64,000 bases of DNA from NCBI GenBank assembly GCA_040218415.1, contig JAVJRN010000055.1:62001-126000 (forward strand), given 5' to 3'. The translations under genes were made by a program, and so were the position numbers. Source of the stretch: JAVJRN01 sp040218415. GTDB lineage: Bacteria > Bacteroidota > Bacteroidia > Cytophagales > Cyclobacteriaceae. Under the pieces are notes generated by a model. That model saw nothing but the letters and a program-made list of their open reading frames with translations. It was not told the origin of the DNA and made no database searches. Of the stretch, positions 46,855 to 54,682 are shown in pieces; the first letter of the stretch is position 1, and every line of letters starts with the position of its first letter.

Positions 46855-49695
46855 GTGTATATAGAGCATACTAGAATTTTAGCAGAAACAAATGGCGGTT
46901 TGGATATAATCTTGGCATACTATCCGCAAGCTGAGCCTGGCGTTACTCGAAAAGGGTTCAAGTTTAAGCTTCGCGGAAATGAAAAAACAGCTTCAGCTAC
47001 CCTGCGAAAACTCGATGATGGTAATTGGGTAGTAACCGATTTTGGCGGAGACCATGTTCCTCGCAATGCGATTCATGTCTGTTCGATAGAAGAGGGTATT
47101 GACTTTGGTCAAGCCTGTCAAAAGCTTGCGGCTGACTATAAAATCGGATCTGAAGAACTATCAGCTGAGATATACAAGCCAAAAATTGAAACAAGGAATG
47201 CTGAAGCCGATGAAGCTGATGGAGAATGGCTATTCGATATTAAGCCAGAATACACAGAAAAGGACGTTCAATCTGTTCTTGCTGAGAAGGTGATTCCTTA
47301 TGAGAAAAGCGATTCCGGTTCTAAAGATATAAACTATCAAAAAGTGACTGAGGTATTCATGAGGTACCATTTCTACAGTCTTACCTCCTACTCGATCGTA
47401 AAAAACAGAAAGGTTATTACCATTTCATCAACGGATAATTACCCAATATTGATGTTTGATGAAGGAGACTTCAAAAAGATTTACCAACCTCTCAGTCCTG
47501 ATAAAAGTCGAAGGTTCATGTACTATGGCAAGCGGCCAAAAGATTTCCTTCATGGCCTGTCTGTGTGCATCAAAGCACAAGAAGCGAATATCCCGAAGAA
47601 TGAATCTGAGTTTGATGAAGAGTCTGGAGAGGAGATAAAGCCAAAACCAACTAAGCTTTCTGAGATCATTTACGCCAGTGGTGGATCTGATGCGTTGAAC
47701 ATGGCCATGCTCGGGTACCAGGTAGTTTGGCCGAATTCAGAAACGGCGAAGCTCACAAAAAAGCAATGGACCAAACTGAGCGGGCTGGCTCTACGGGTGA
47801 TCAATGTTCCTGACATTGATATTACTGGTAAGAAAGAAGCGCATCGCCTGGCACTGGAGTATCTGGAGCTATGCACCCTTTACCTACCCGATAGTTTGCG
47901 CGAAAGACGGGATAAGCGAGGCAATCAATGCAAAGATGTCAAGGACTTTTTCCGATATCATAACTACTACGACTTTAAGCAATTACTTGCTACAGCCTTG
48001 CCCTACCAGTTTTGGGAAGTGGAATATAAATCCACAACAAAGGGTAAGGGATACAAAGAGGTTTACACCGTTAAAAACACAAGACTCTATAACTTCTTAG
48101 GCCGAAATGGCTTTGCCCGACTGGAGCTGGAGAACGAAAAAGAGGGATATATCTATATCCGTATTCAGGACAATATTGTCCGTCAGACGAAGGCCAATGA
48201 AATCAAGGCGTTCATTCATGAATTCCTTCAGGACCGTTTGATGAATGAAGATCTTCGAGATACCTTCTTTAGGTCTACACAACTTGGTGAGGCTTCTATG
48301 AGCAATCTTCCGGTTGTAGAAATAGACTTTACCGATTACGACAAAAGCACCCAGTACTTCTTTTTTAAGAACAAAACAGTGAAAGTGACCAGTAAGTCGA
48401 TGGAAGAATTTAAACCTGGAGAGATCAGCAGGTTTGTGTGGGAGGATGAAGTGATGAAGCATCAGTTCAAGGTAGACGAACCTCATTTTAAGATTACCGC
48501 AGGGGAAGAAGGCACATGGGATATCGACGTGCTGAAGAACGATAATATCTTTTTCAATTACCTCATACAAACCTCCAGAATGTTTTGGCGAAAGGAACTT
48601 GAAGAGTCCTTAGAAGGCAAAACAGCCGATGAGCGAAAGAAGTATCTGGAGAAACATAAGTTTGATATTGCTGGCCCAAACCTTTCCTTTGACGAAATCA
48701 AAGAACAAAAGCAGCATCTGATCAATAAGATATATTCATTAGGATACTTGCTGCACCGCTATCGAGATCCGTCGCGACCATGGGCAGTCTTTGCAATGGA
48801 TCACAGAGTTTCTGATGATGGCGAATCCCATGGAGGTTCTGGTAAATCAATATGCTATAAGGCTGTCCGGGAGTTCATGAAATCGGTGACGCTCGATGGC
48901 CGAAAACCAAAACTTACTGAAGATCAATTCATCTATGAAAACGTGTCCAGGCACACAGATTATATCTTAGTAGACGATGCAAATCAGTACCTGAATTTTC
49001 ACTTTTTCTTTGCGCCGCTGACGGGTGAGCTTACGGTAAACCCAAAAAACAACCAACGTTTCATTATTCCTTTTCAGGAGGTGCCAAAGTTTGCAATCAC
49101 TTCCAACTTCGTGGTTCGTAACCTCGATAGCTCTACCGAAAGAAGGCTCCTATACACGGTCTTTTCTGACCTGTATCATCACAATAGCAACGATCATTAC
49201 AATGAAACGAGATCACCTAAAGATGATTTTGGAAAGAACATCCTAAACGAAGATTTCACCGAAAAAGAATGGAATGACTTTTACAATTTCATGATCCAGT
49301 GCTGCCATTTCTATATGCAGCATGAGAAAATCGAACCACCGATGAACAATGTGGAGAAAAGAAATCTCATCAGCGAAATGGGTAGCGCATTTCACGAATG
49401 GGCGGATGTCTATTTCTCCACAGAAAGCAAAAGGCTTGATGAATTTGTGATTAGAAACGAGGCGTTTGATGATTACAAAAAAGCTACTCGGTCGAATTGG
49501 ACTTCACACAAATTTGGAAAAGCGATCCGCGCTTGGTCTAAATACTACAGCTATGAGCTGGATCCTAAAGAACACCATAATGGCCAGGGACGCATTATAC
49601 GAAGAGTCACTTTGCCCGATCAATCGAGCAAAGCTGTAGAGATGATTTACATCTCAACCAAAACGATTAAAGAACCCTCATTACAACCTTTCTGA
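46855..49695 (+). CDS. Phage primase-helicase (SF3/D5-like)
   Basis: 946 residues, starting at GTG. The first ~90 residues (FKFKLRGNEKTASATLRKLD, VVTDFGGDHVPRNAIHVC) resemble the N-terminal domain of phage primases. The middle (SEIIYASGGSDALNMAMLGY, RVINVPDIDITGKKEA) looks like a Toprim domain. The C-terminal ATPase has a Walker A in DGESHGGSGKSICYK (near 656-670), a Walker B YILVDDAN (near 702) and an SF3-like sensor region KFAITSNFVVRNLDSSTERR. It should unwind DNA and prime phage replication. Confidence 0.82.
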   Translation: MYIEHTRILAETNGGLDIILAYYPQAEPGVTRKGFKFKLRGNEKTASATLRKLDDGNWVVTDFGGDHVPRNAIHVCSIEEGIDFGQACQKLAADYKIGSEELSAEIYKPKIETRNAEADEADGEWLFDIKPEYTEKDVQSVLAEKVIPYEKSDSGSKDINYQKVTEVFMRYHFYSLTSYSIVKNRKVITISSTDNYPILMFDEGDFKKIYQPLSPDKSRRFMYYGKRPKDFLHGLSVCIKAQEANIPKNESEFDEESGEEIKPKPTKLSEIIYASGGSDALNMAMLGYQVVWPNSETAKLTKKQWTKLSGLALRVINVPDIDITGKKEAHRLALEYLELCTLYLPDSLRERRDKRGNQCKDVKDFFRYHNYYDFKQLLATALPYQFWEVEYKSTTKGKGYKEVYTVKNTRLYNFLGRNGFARLELENEKEGYIYIRIQDNIVRQTKANEIKAFIHEFLQDRLMNEDLRDTFFRSTQLGEASMSNLPVVEIDFTDYDKSTQYFFFKNKTVKVTSKSMEEFKPGEISRFVWEDEVMKHQFKVDEPHFKITAGEEGTWDIDVLKNDNIFFNYLIQTSRMFWRKELEESLEGKTADERKKYLEKHKFDIAGPNLSFDEIKEQKQHLINKIYSLGYLLHRYRDPSRPWAVFAMDHRVSDDGESHGGSGKSICYKAVREFMKSVTLDGRKPKLTEDQFIYENVSRHTDYILVDDANQYLNFHFFFAPLTGELTVNPKNNQRFIIPFQEVPKFAITSNFVVRNLDSSTERRLLYTVFSDLYHHNSNDHYNETRSPKDDFGKNILNEDFTEKEWNDFYNFMIQCCHFYMQHEKIEPPMNNVEKRNLISEMGSAFHEWADVYFSTESKRLDEFVIRNEAFDDYKKATRSNWTSHKFGKAIRAWSKYYSYELDPKEHHNGQGRIIRRVTLPDQSSKAVEMIYISTKTIKEPSLQPF

Positions 49696-49958
49696 TGGAG
49701 TCAATTACAATCGCAAAAAGAGAATATGTTAGAGTGAATGATTTTAATCAATTCCGACATAGAGATGGGTCCAGGCGCATCGGCTTAGAGTTCTGGGCGA
49801 GAATGGAGCTTGATGGAACAATCTATTTAGCCCAAGAAATCATCAATGAGAAAACAGATCCGCAATGGCTTATTCATGCCGTGAGTCTTGGATGCCTTTA
49901 TCTGCATCGCTTGGATTTCGAGATCACAAAAATAGCAGCAACCAAAATGAAGGAATGA
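49695..49958 (+). CDS. Small prophage protein, unknown function
   Basis: 87 residues starting at the ATG that overlaps the primase-helicase stop (TGATG), so it is translationally coupled. No motif is recognised; it is a mixed-charge soluble protein (FRHRDGSRRIGLEFWARMEL). It could be a replication accessory, but that is only position-based. Confidence 0.6.
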   Translation: MESITIAKREYVRVNDFNQFRHRDGSRRIGLEFWARMELDGTIYLAQEIINEKTDPQWLIHAVSLGCLYLHRLDFEITKIAATKMKE

Positions 49959-50230
49959 TGCCATATAAAGAGAAAGAAATTAAACCAGCCTATATCACTA
50001 TTAGTCAGCTTTCTAAACAACACAATGTGCCTATGAGTACTATCCGCTTTTATGAATCAGCTGGAGTGTTCATGCCTGATAAAATAGGTTCTTGCAGGAA
50101 ATACAAAGTATCAAATGCGATCAAAATCGCTCGCGTCTTGAGAGCGGCGAAAAGCAAAATATTTACCGTGGAAGGGTTGAAAGTCATTTATGACAATAAC
50201 CGATTGCCAACCGAAAAAGACCTATCATGA
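49955..50230 (+). CDS. MerR-type helix-turn-helix protein
   Basis: 91 residues from the ATG overlapping the previous stop (ATGA). The sequence ITISQLSKQHNVPMSTIRFY and ESAGVFMPDK is a MerR-like winged HTH; SCRKYKVSNAIKIARVLRAA is its second helix set. The protein lacks the long dimerisation helix and effector domain of full MerR regulators, so it is more like phage excisionases or small MerR-like controllers. The longer frame starting at 49865 is a shadow of the upstream gene. Confidence 0.7.
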   Translation: MMPYKEKEIKPAYITISQLSKQHNVPMSTIRFYESAGVFMPDKIGSCRKYKVSNAIKIARVLRAAKSKIFTVEGLKVIYDNNRLPTEKDLS

Positions 50231-50892
50231 AAACATCAAAGTCCATCATTACGGCAGTCATCGTACTTGTCATGGTCAACAATGTAGAGCATTTGGCGTG
50301 GGTACATTACGAGCTGGCCATGAAGCTTTTTCCCATTGTTCCTGGGGACTGGCTCAACAAGCTGCACAGTGTGGCGGTCGTGGTAATCTTCGAGATTGTC
50401 GTGATCACTTTTGCACGAGAAGGCAAGCAGGGCTATTCACAATTCTTTGCCTTCTGTATATGGATCCTATCCATGATCTACTACGACACTCCAGGTTTAT
50501 TTATGGCCGGAAACTGGCAACTACTCATTGCCGCTGCTGTGTACAGCACCATTTTCACCATAAGCATCTATATGTTTAGCGAAATGCTCGCAGAGAGGCA
50601 AAATGAGACGCGTATGGAAGCGATCCTCGCTGATAAGAACTTACGGCTACAAGCAGAAAGCAATGAGCTCAAAGAGCATAATATAAAGGCTCAGGATGAA
50701 ATCAATGAGCTAAAGGCCAATTGCAACGAATTACCTGAGCTAAGAAAGTCTTTAGCTCTACTGCAGCGTGAAAAAGAAGAAATGCTATCACGGCTTAAAT
50801 GTCCGTATTGCAAGCATTACAAAGCGGAATCAGAAGCTCAGCTGAGGGCGCACAAAGGTCATTGTTCTCACAACCCTGTAAACAAGAAATAA
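50227..50892 (+). CDS. Membrane protein with coiled coil and C-terminal zinc-finger-like motif
   Basis: 221 residues. Four hydrophobic segments fill residues ~5-120 (IITAVIVLVMV, AVVVIFEIVVITFA, FFAFCIWILSMIYYD, LLIAAAVYSTIFTISIYMF). A long charged coiled coil (about 125-190) follows. The tail has CPYCKHYKAESEAQLRAHKGHC, a C2H2/C2HC-like zinc finger. The architecture suggests a membrane-anchored nucleic-acid or protein-binding phage factor, for instance in exclusion or replication tethering (inference). Its start overlaps the MerR-like stop by four bases. Confidence 0.65.
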   Translation: MKTSKSIITAVIVLVMVNNVEHLAWVHYELAMKLFPIVPGDWLNKLHSVAVVVIFEIVVITFAREGKQGYSQFFAFCIWILSMIYYDTPGLFMAGNWQLLIAAAVYSTIFTISIYMFSEMLAERQNETRMEAILADKNLRLQAESNELKEHNIKAQDEINELKANCNELPELRKSLALLQREKEEMLSRLKCPYCKHYKAESEAQLRAHKGHCSHNPVNKK

Positions 50893-50893
50893 G

Positions 50894-51079
50894 ATGAACA
50901 GTCATCGCGAATATTACAGAGCTCGAGTATTAAAAGAAGCTGGTTTCACTGTTGTTGTACGCCAAAAACAGATAGAGATCCCATGTGAGAGCTCGCCTAT
51001 TACTTGGGATCGGAAAGTGATCAGAGCAAACAATTACCTAAAAAACAAAGGCTGGAATTTACAAGTAACACTGAAATAA
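50894..51079 (+). CDS. Small prophage protein, unknown
   Basis: 61 residues (MNSHREYYRARVLKEAGFTV...). It is a basic small protein starting one base after the previous stop region, in a tight co-directional run. No family is recognised. Confidence 0.5.
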   Translation: MNSHREYYRARVLKEAGFTVVVRQKQIEIPCESSPITWDRKVIRANNYLKNKGWNLQVTLK

Positions 51080-51080
51080 G

Positions 51081-51416
51081 ATGAACAATCAATGTGAAAT
51101 ATGTCAAACTGAAATACCTGAAGCACAGCAGCGATGCAAGCTGTGTAAAGATCGATACAACTCTGACGGAACCGCCTATGTGGTGTATTGTGACTTTTGG
51201 ATCTTTCGGCCAATAGGCCTTTCAAAAGACGATCATTCCTGTGATAAGATATTTTGGGTCGCAGACCATAAAATCCAACAGCGACCTGCGGGTTTCGAAT
51301 GGCTGTCACCAAATATCGAATTTCTAGAAGATGAGCTCTTGGAGAGAGCCAACTTGGAATTAATCTCCATCACCAAACATGAACTATTAACGGAATATAC
51401 GAACGAAAAAAAGTGA
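51081..51416 (+). CDS. Small zinc-ribbon prophage protein
   Basis: 111 residues. The N-terminus CEICQTEIPEAQQRCKLCKD has four Cys in two CxxC pairs, a zinc ribbon. The remainder (YVVYCDFWIFRPIGLSKDDH) has no recognised fold. It lies one base after the previous gene. It may bind nucleic acid or a host protein. Confidence 0.6.
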   Translation: MNNQCEICQTEIPEAQQRCKLCKDRYNSDGTAYVVYCDFWIFRPIGLSKDDHSCDKIFWVADHKIQQRPAGFEWLSPNIEFLEDELLERANLELISITKHELLTEYTNEKK

Positions 51417-51420
51417 AACT

Positions 51421-51645
51421 ATGAACCAGAACTCAGCTAAAGAAGAATCAGCCATGATCGATGACAATCAACCAAAGAGCAAATTACAAAGCGTCATAGA
51501 GCGCCACAATCTGGATCCGAGTACGGAGGAGAAATTGGCGCGGATCATCGACCTCACAATTGAAGCAAGAAATGAAGGTCTTAACCAGGAGGATGCCGAC
51601 GAATTAGAGGAACTGACCAACTGGTTCTATTATGAAATCTGCTAA
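51421..51645 (+). CDS. Small acidic prophage protein, unknown
   Basis: 74 residues, strongly acidic (ARNEGLNQEDADELEELTNW). It is helical by composition. Small acidic phage proteins often block host nucleases or bind host enzymes, but nothing here proves that. Confidence 0.5.
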   Translation: MNQNSAKEESAMIDDNQPKSKLQSVIERHNLDPSTEEKLARIIDLTIEARNEGLNQEDADELEELTNWFYYEIC

Positions 51646-51904
51646 CAATCAAAATATGAAAATTTTAAAAAGACCAGAAAACATCCTATTCGATACCGAT
51701 AATCCTACTAAAATGGAGTTTTCCGAAATCAATCCTTTACTGACCAAAACGCCCCAGTTGCATGAGGTACGGACAGATCCTAAAACGGATTATGAATTTT
51801 TATCTGATCATTTCAAGCCGATATTGGATAAAGAGCATCCTATTTTCAGAGATTTTGGTCACTCGTTTTTTTATGTCATTGAGGATGGAGGGGAAAAACT
51901 ATGA
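51632..51904 (+). CDS. Small prophage protein, unknown
   Basis: 90 residues if started at the ATG overlapping the previous gene by 14 bases; an ATG eight codons on (MKILKRPENILF) is equally plausible. No motif is recognised (FSEINPLLTKTPQLHEVRTD). It overlaps the next gene's start by four bases. Confidence 0.5.
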   Translation: MKSANNQNMKILKRPENILFDTDNPTKMEFSEINPLLTKTPQLHEVRTDPKTDYEFLSDHFKPILDKEHPIFRDFGHSFFYVIEDGGEKL

Positions 51905-52272
51905 ACGCCTCCGAATTATTAAAACCAAGATTTGAAATTATTGCGGATTTCCCCAATAATCATTTTGGGAAAATAGGAACTATTCTCGACCGAGACTGGG
52001 CAGAATACCCAAATGATGATGAAACGCAAGAAGCGATTTGGAGAATATCATATTTCCCTCACCTATTTAGGCAATTAAACTGGTGGGAGAATAGGTCTAT
52101 TGAAGATATGCCAAAGAGGGTAATTTCAAAAGCTCTTAAAAACGATTCTGAAGTAATAGATATACAAGAATGGGACATGGAACTTATGGTCGGCTGGATC
52201 GACAAGGAACAAAGGATTTGTTGCTCATTACTTTCTTTTAAGCCAGAGTACGGATATTTCCCTGTGGACTGA
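51901..52272 (+). CDS. Small prophage protein, unknown
   Basis: 123 residues starting at an ATGA overlap with the previous gene. It is rich in aromatic and acidic residues (FPHLFRQLNWWENRSIEDMP, MELMVGWIDKEQRICCSLLS). The family is not recognised. Confidence 0.5.
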   Translation: MNASELLKPRFEIIADFPNNHFGKIGTILDRDWAEYPNDDETQEAIWRISYFPHLFRQLNWWENRSIEDMPKRVISKALKNDSEVIDIQEWDMELMVGWIDKEQRICCSLLSFKPEYGYFPVD

Positions 52273-52288
52273 TAATGGCCGATAAAAA

Positions 52289-52483
52289 ATGAACAGATTA
52301 ATAAAACATATCCTTCCAAGAATTAAATTCCTGTCAATGTGCCTAACCATTTTGATGTTTACAATTATATGGCCTTTACTTTATCTGTATTTCGACCACC
52401 TTTACTTGAATGACTTTAGAAACGGATTGGTAGAAGAATTAGAAAATATACTTGAACAAATTGAACGTGATAGCTTGTGGTAA
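52289..52483 (+). CDS. Small membrane protein, unknown
   Basis: 64 residues with one central hydrophobic segment (FLSMCLTILMFTIIWPLLYL) and an acidic C-terminal tail (GLVEELENILEQIERD). It is the last gene of the early run before the reversed cargo block. Holin-like or superinfection roles are possible but unsupported. Confidence 0.45.
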   Translation: MNRLIKHILPRIKFLSMCLTILMFTIIWPLLYLYFDHLYLNDFRNGLVEELENILEQIERDSLW

Positions 52484-52631
52484 TTGTATTTAACGACTAA
52501 GAATAAGCATAGTGCGGGATTTCTGAGCGATTCACTGTCTGCATACCACAAAGCTTATTAAGTGCAAAAATGCTTATTTATAGCTATTCAGCCCGCATTA
52601 AGCACATACAATATTGTCGGCAGTTTTCATT

Positions 52632-53474
52632 CTAATTTTTATTATATCCAAATTCTTTTCGTGACAATAATGCTTCTTTCCAATACGATTCTCGTCCTAA
52701 TACTACGGAATCGTCAGTCCGCGCAGGTCTGTATTCCAATAAACAAAATCTAAAATTCTGTCGTGCGTAATCAATTCCTTTTAAAGAAATGATTTTGGTC
52801 AACTCGTTATTGAAACCGTGTCCCGTTCCTGCATAAACTGCCCATCTTGACCAGATTCCAAAGTCTCCATAGGCTGAACCAATATATTTTTTACCATTGG
52901 ATTTGTCAAATATGACATAAACGCCCTTTACACTTTCTAAAGCAGCTTTCCAGTCATTTTTTTGGAATTTAAAGATTGACTCAAGCTCAGGAAAGTCGAT
53001 GTTGATATTTTCGTAACCTGGAAAATTTATACCATCATATGGTCGTTTAAGAATTTGCGAAACCCTGAAGTCCGAAAAATAACTTTCCAACTTGAAAGCT
53101 CTTCCTCTCATTCCTTGATACCTTGTGAAATCAATTATTAGACGTCCAATTAATTCCCTATGCAAATCTTGAAGTTCTACTTTGTAGCCGATTTCTGTGT
53201 CTTGCCAATTATCGTGTCTCTCAATTATTTCGAAAATTCCACCAAACAGCCATTTATTCGGTTCGTGATAGAATTGGATTAGACTAAAGATGAATTTCCT
53301 ATTAAAGTCATTCTTTCCACCTCTCCATTGATTCCATCCGACCCAGTTTTCCCAATCGGCTAGATATACATTTAGCGGCTGTTTATATCCATTCCAACAG
53401 GCTAAATGTAATTTGAAGTGATTCAGGTCAGAATCATTAATGGGCAATATGGAACTAGCTTTTATTTCAGTCAT
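52632..53474 (-). CDS. GIY-YIG nuclease-domain protein beside the RM genes
   Basis: 280 residues. The C-terminal ~100 residues have GIY-YIG landmarks: GVYVIFDKSNG and KKYIGSA form the two strands, the Arg in FGIWSRW fits the catalytic Arg, and the Glu in LGRESYWKEAL fits the metal-binding Glu. The N-terminal part (LNVYLADWENWVGWNQWRGG) is a separate domain I do not recognise, perhaps for DNA recognition. It lies on the same strand and downstream of the restriction-modification pair, with a 143-base gap, so it may be a second nuclease of the defence block or an independent restriction enzyme. Confidence 0.7.
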   Translation of the reverse strand: MTEIKASSILPINDSDLNHFKLHLACWNGYKQPLNVYLADWENWVGWNQWRGGKNDFNRKFIFSLIQFYHEPNKWLFGGIFEIIERHDNWQDTEIGYKVELQDLHRELIGRLIIDFTRYQGMRGRAFKLESYFSDFRVSQILKRPYDGINFPGYENINIDFPELESIFKFQKNDWKAALESVKGVYVIFDKSNGKKYIGSAYGDFGIWSRWAVYAGTGHGFNNELTKIISLKGIDYARQNFRFCLLEYRPARTDDSVVLGRESYWKEALLSRKEFGYNKN

Positions 53475-53617
53475 TTGGCTTGTTTTTATTTAAGTACAGT
53501 CATAGTAAATTTTTATTCCTTCCGCCAACATATGTCCTGCGGCTCCAATCCCTATTTTCCAAGAATCATCGATAGCCTTATTCAACATTACTGTAATCAG
53601 TTTTAATCCTTGAACTG

Positions 53618-54682
53618 TTAATTTCCTTTTTTGGTCATATACTCATTCAATTTCTGAAACTCCAATTGTTTCATATAATTCTCCATATATTCATAGTCGG
53701 GTTCGTTTTGGTCGTTTGTTGGAAGTAAGATTTTTTGTCTTTTTAACCTTGCAGTTCCCATTTTATAACCATAACCATACTTTCCCCTCTGTCTTGTGAT
53801 TTGTTGTGAAATAAAAATCCCAACGTGTTTACTTGGATTCTTAGGTCTTAATTTTCTGCAATCATTCCCAAATAATGCTTCGTAAGGGTGATAAAAGGAA
53901 TAACCAACCGAACCATTTCTGTTTACGGATAAACAGCCTGACTCTTTTGTTAGATTTTCATTACCAACAAAATGGCCAATTCCGTTGTTATTCGCAGTTG
54001 CAGAAATATACGGTGTGCTTCCTTTAATTCTTTCAGAACCATAAATATCTCTACCTGAAAGGATATCGGTAATATCTCCAATAAAAAATTCTCCCCATTC
54101 CTTATCTTCAATCGGCTCAACAGTGGTAAAATCTTTTAAATCTGCAATACGTTGGCTAATGTAATTATTGTAATCTTGAAACTTTTCTTGCTCTTTATGT
54201 TTTATAAAGGCTTCCATAAACTCAAAATCTGGTTCCCCATTTTCTGCTATCGGAATTAGCAATTTACTTCTCTTGAGTCTTGTTAAAGTTGCGCCATTAC
54301 CTCCCCAACTAAATTTTTCCATTTGCCTTTTAATCAACGGAATTAAAAATTGAGCTATTTCTTTGTTAAGATTTTCGCATTTTAGTACTTGGATATTTTG
54401 ACCTGTGTAAAATTTATTTGATTGGTAAAATACGGTTTGTGTATCAAGACCAATAGTGATTACATTGGCATTATCAGTTTTATATTTTTCTGACTGCTCA
54501 CAGATAAAGGAATCATATCCGTTATTTTTTTCAGAACGAGTTAAATAAGGGATGTCACCTTTCCTATTTACTAGCTTATTCCTGTCAATTCCACTTGAAG
54601 TTGATTTGATTTCAAACAATTCCTCAAATACGAACTCCTTCCACTCCTTAAGCTTCAAATCCATATCATTCAGCATTATCAA
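53618..54682 (-). CDS. Restriction-modification specificity (S) subunit
   Basis: 354 residues with two similar halves, each a target-recognition domain: WKEFVFEELFEIKSTSSGID to GGNGATLTRLKRSKLLIPI, and WGEFFIGDITDILSGRDIYG to KMGTARLKRQKILLPT. The helical spacer lies between (YISQRIADLKDF). It tells the restriction-methylation subunit which sequence to bind; two half-targets are expected. It overlaps the end of the upstream gene by 17 bases if started at the first ATG; ATGs at 54676 and 54664 are alternatives. Confidence 0.88.
   Translation of the reverse strand: MIMLNDMDLKLKEWKEFVFEELFEIKSTSSGIDRNKLVNRKGDIPYLTRSEKNNGYDSFICEQSEKYKTDNANVITIGLDTQTVFYQSNKFYTGQNIQVLKCENLNKEIAQFLIPLIKRQMEKFSWGGNGATLTRLKRSKLLIPIAENGEPDFEFMEAFIKHKEQEKFQDYNNYISQRIADLKDFTTVEPIEDKEWGEFFIGDITDILSGRDIYGSERIKGSTPYISATANNNGIGHFVGNENLTKESGCLSVNRNGSVGYSFYHPYEALFGNDCRKLRPKNPSKHVGIFISQQITRQRGKYGYGYKMGTARLKRQKILLPTNDQNEPDYEYMENYMKQLEFQKLNEYMTKKGN

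Noticed and set aside
49865..49954. Upstream extension of the MerR-like gene (30 codons)
   Set aside because: It is the shadow of the preceding gene in another frame; the ATGA overlap start is preferred.
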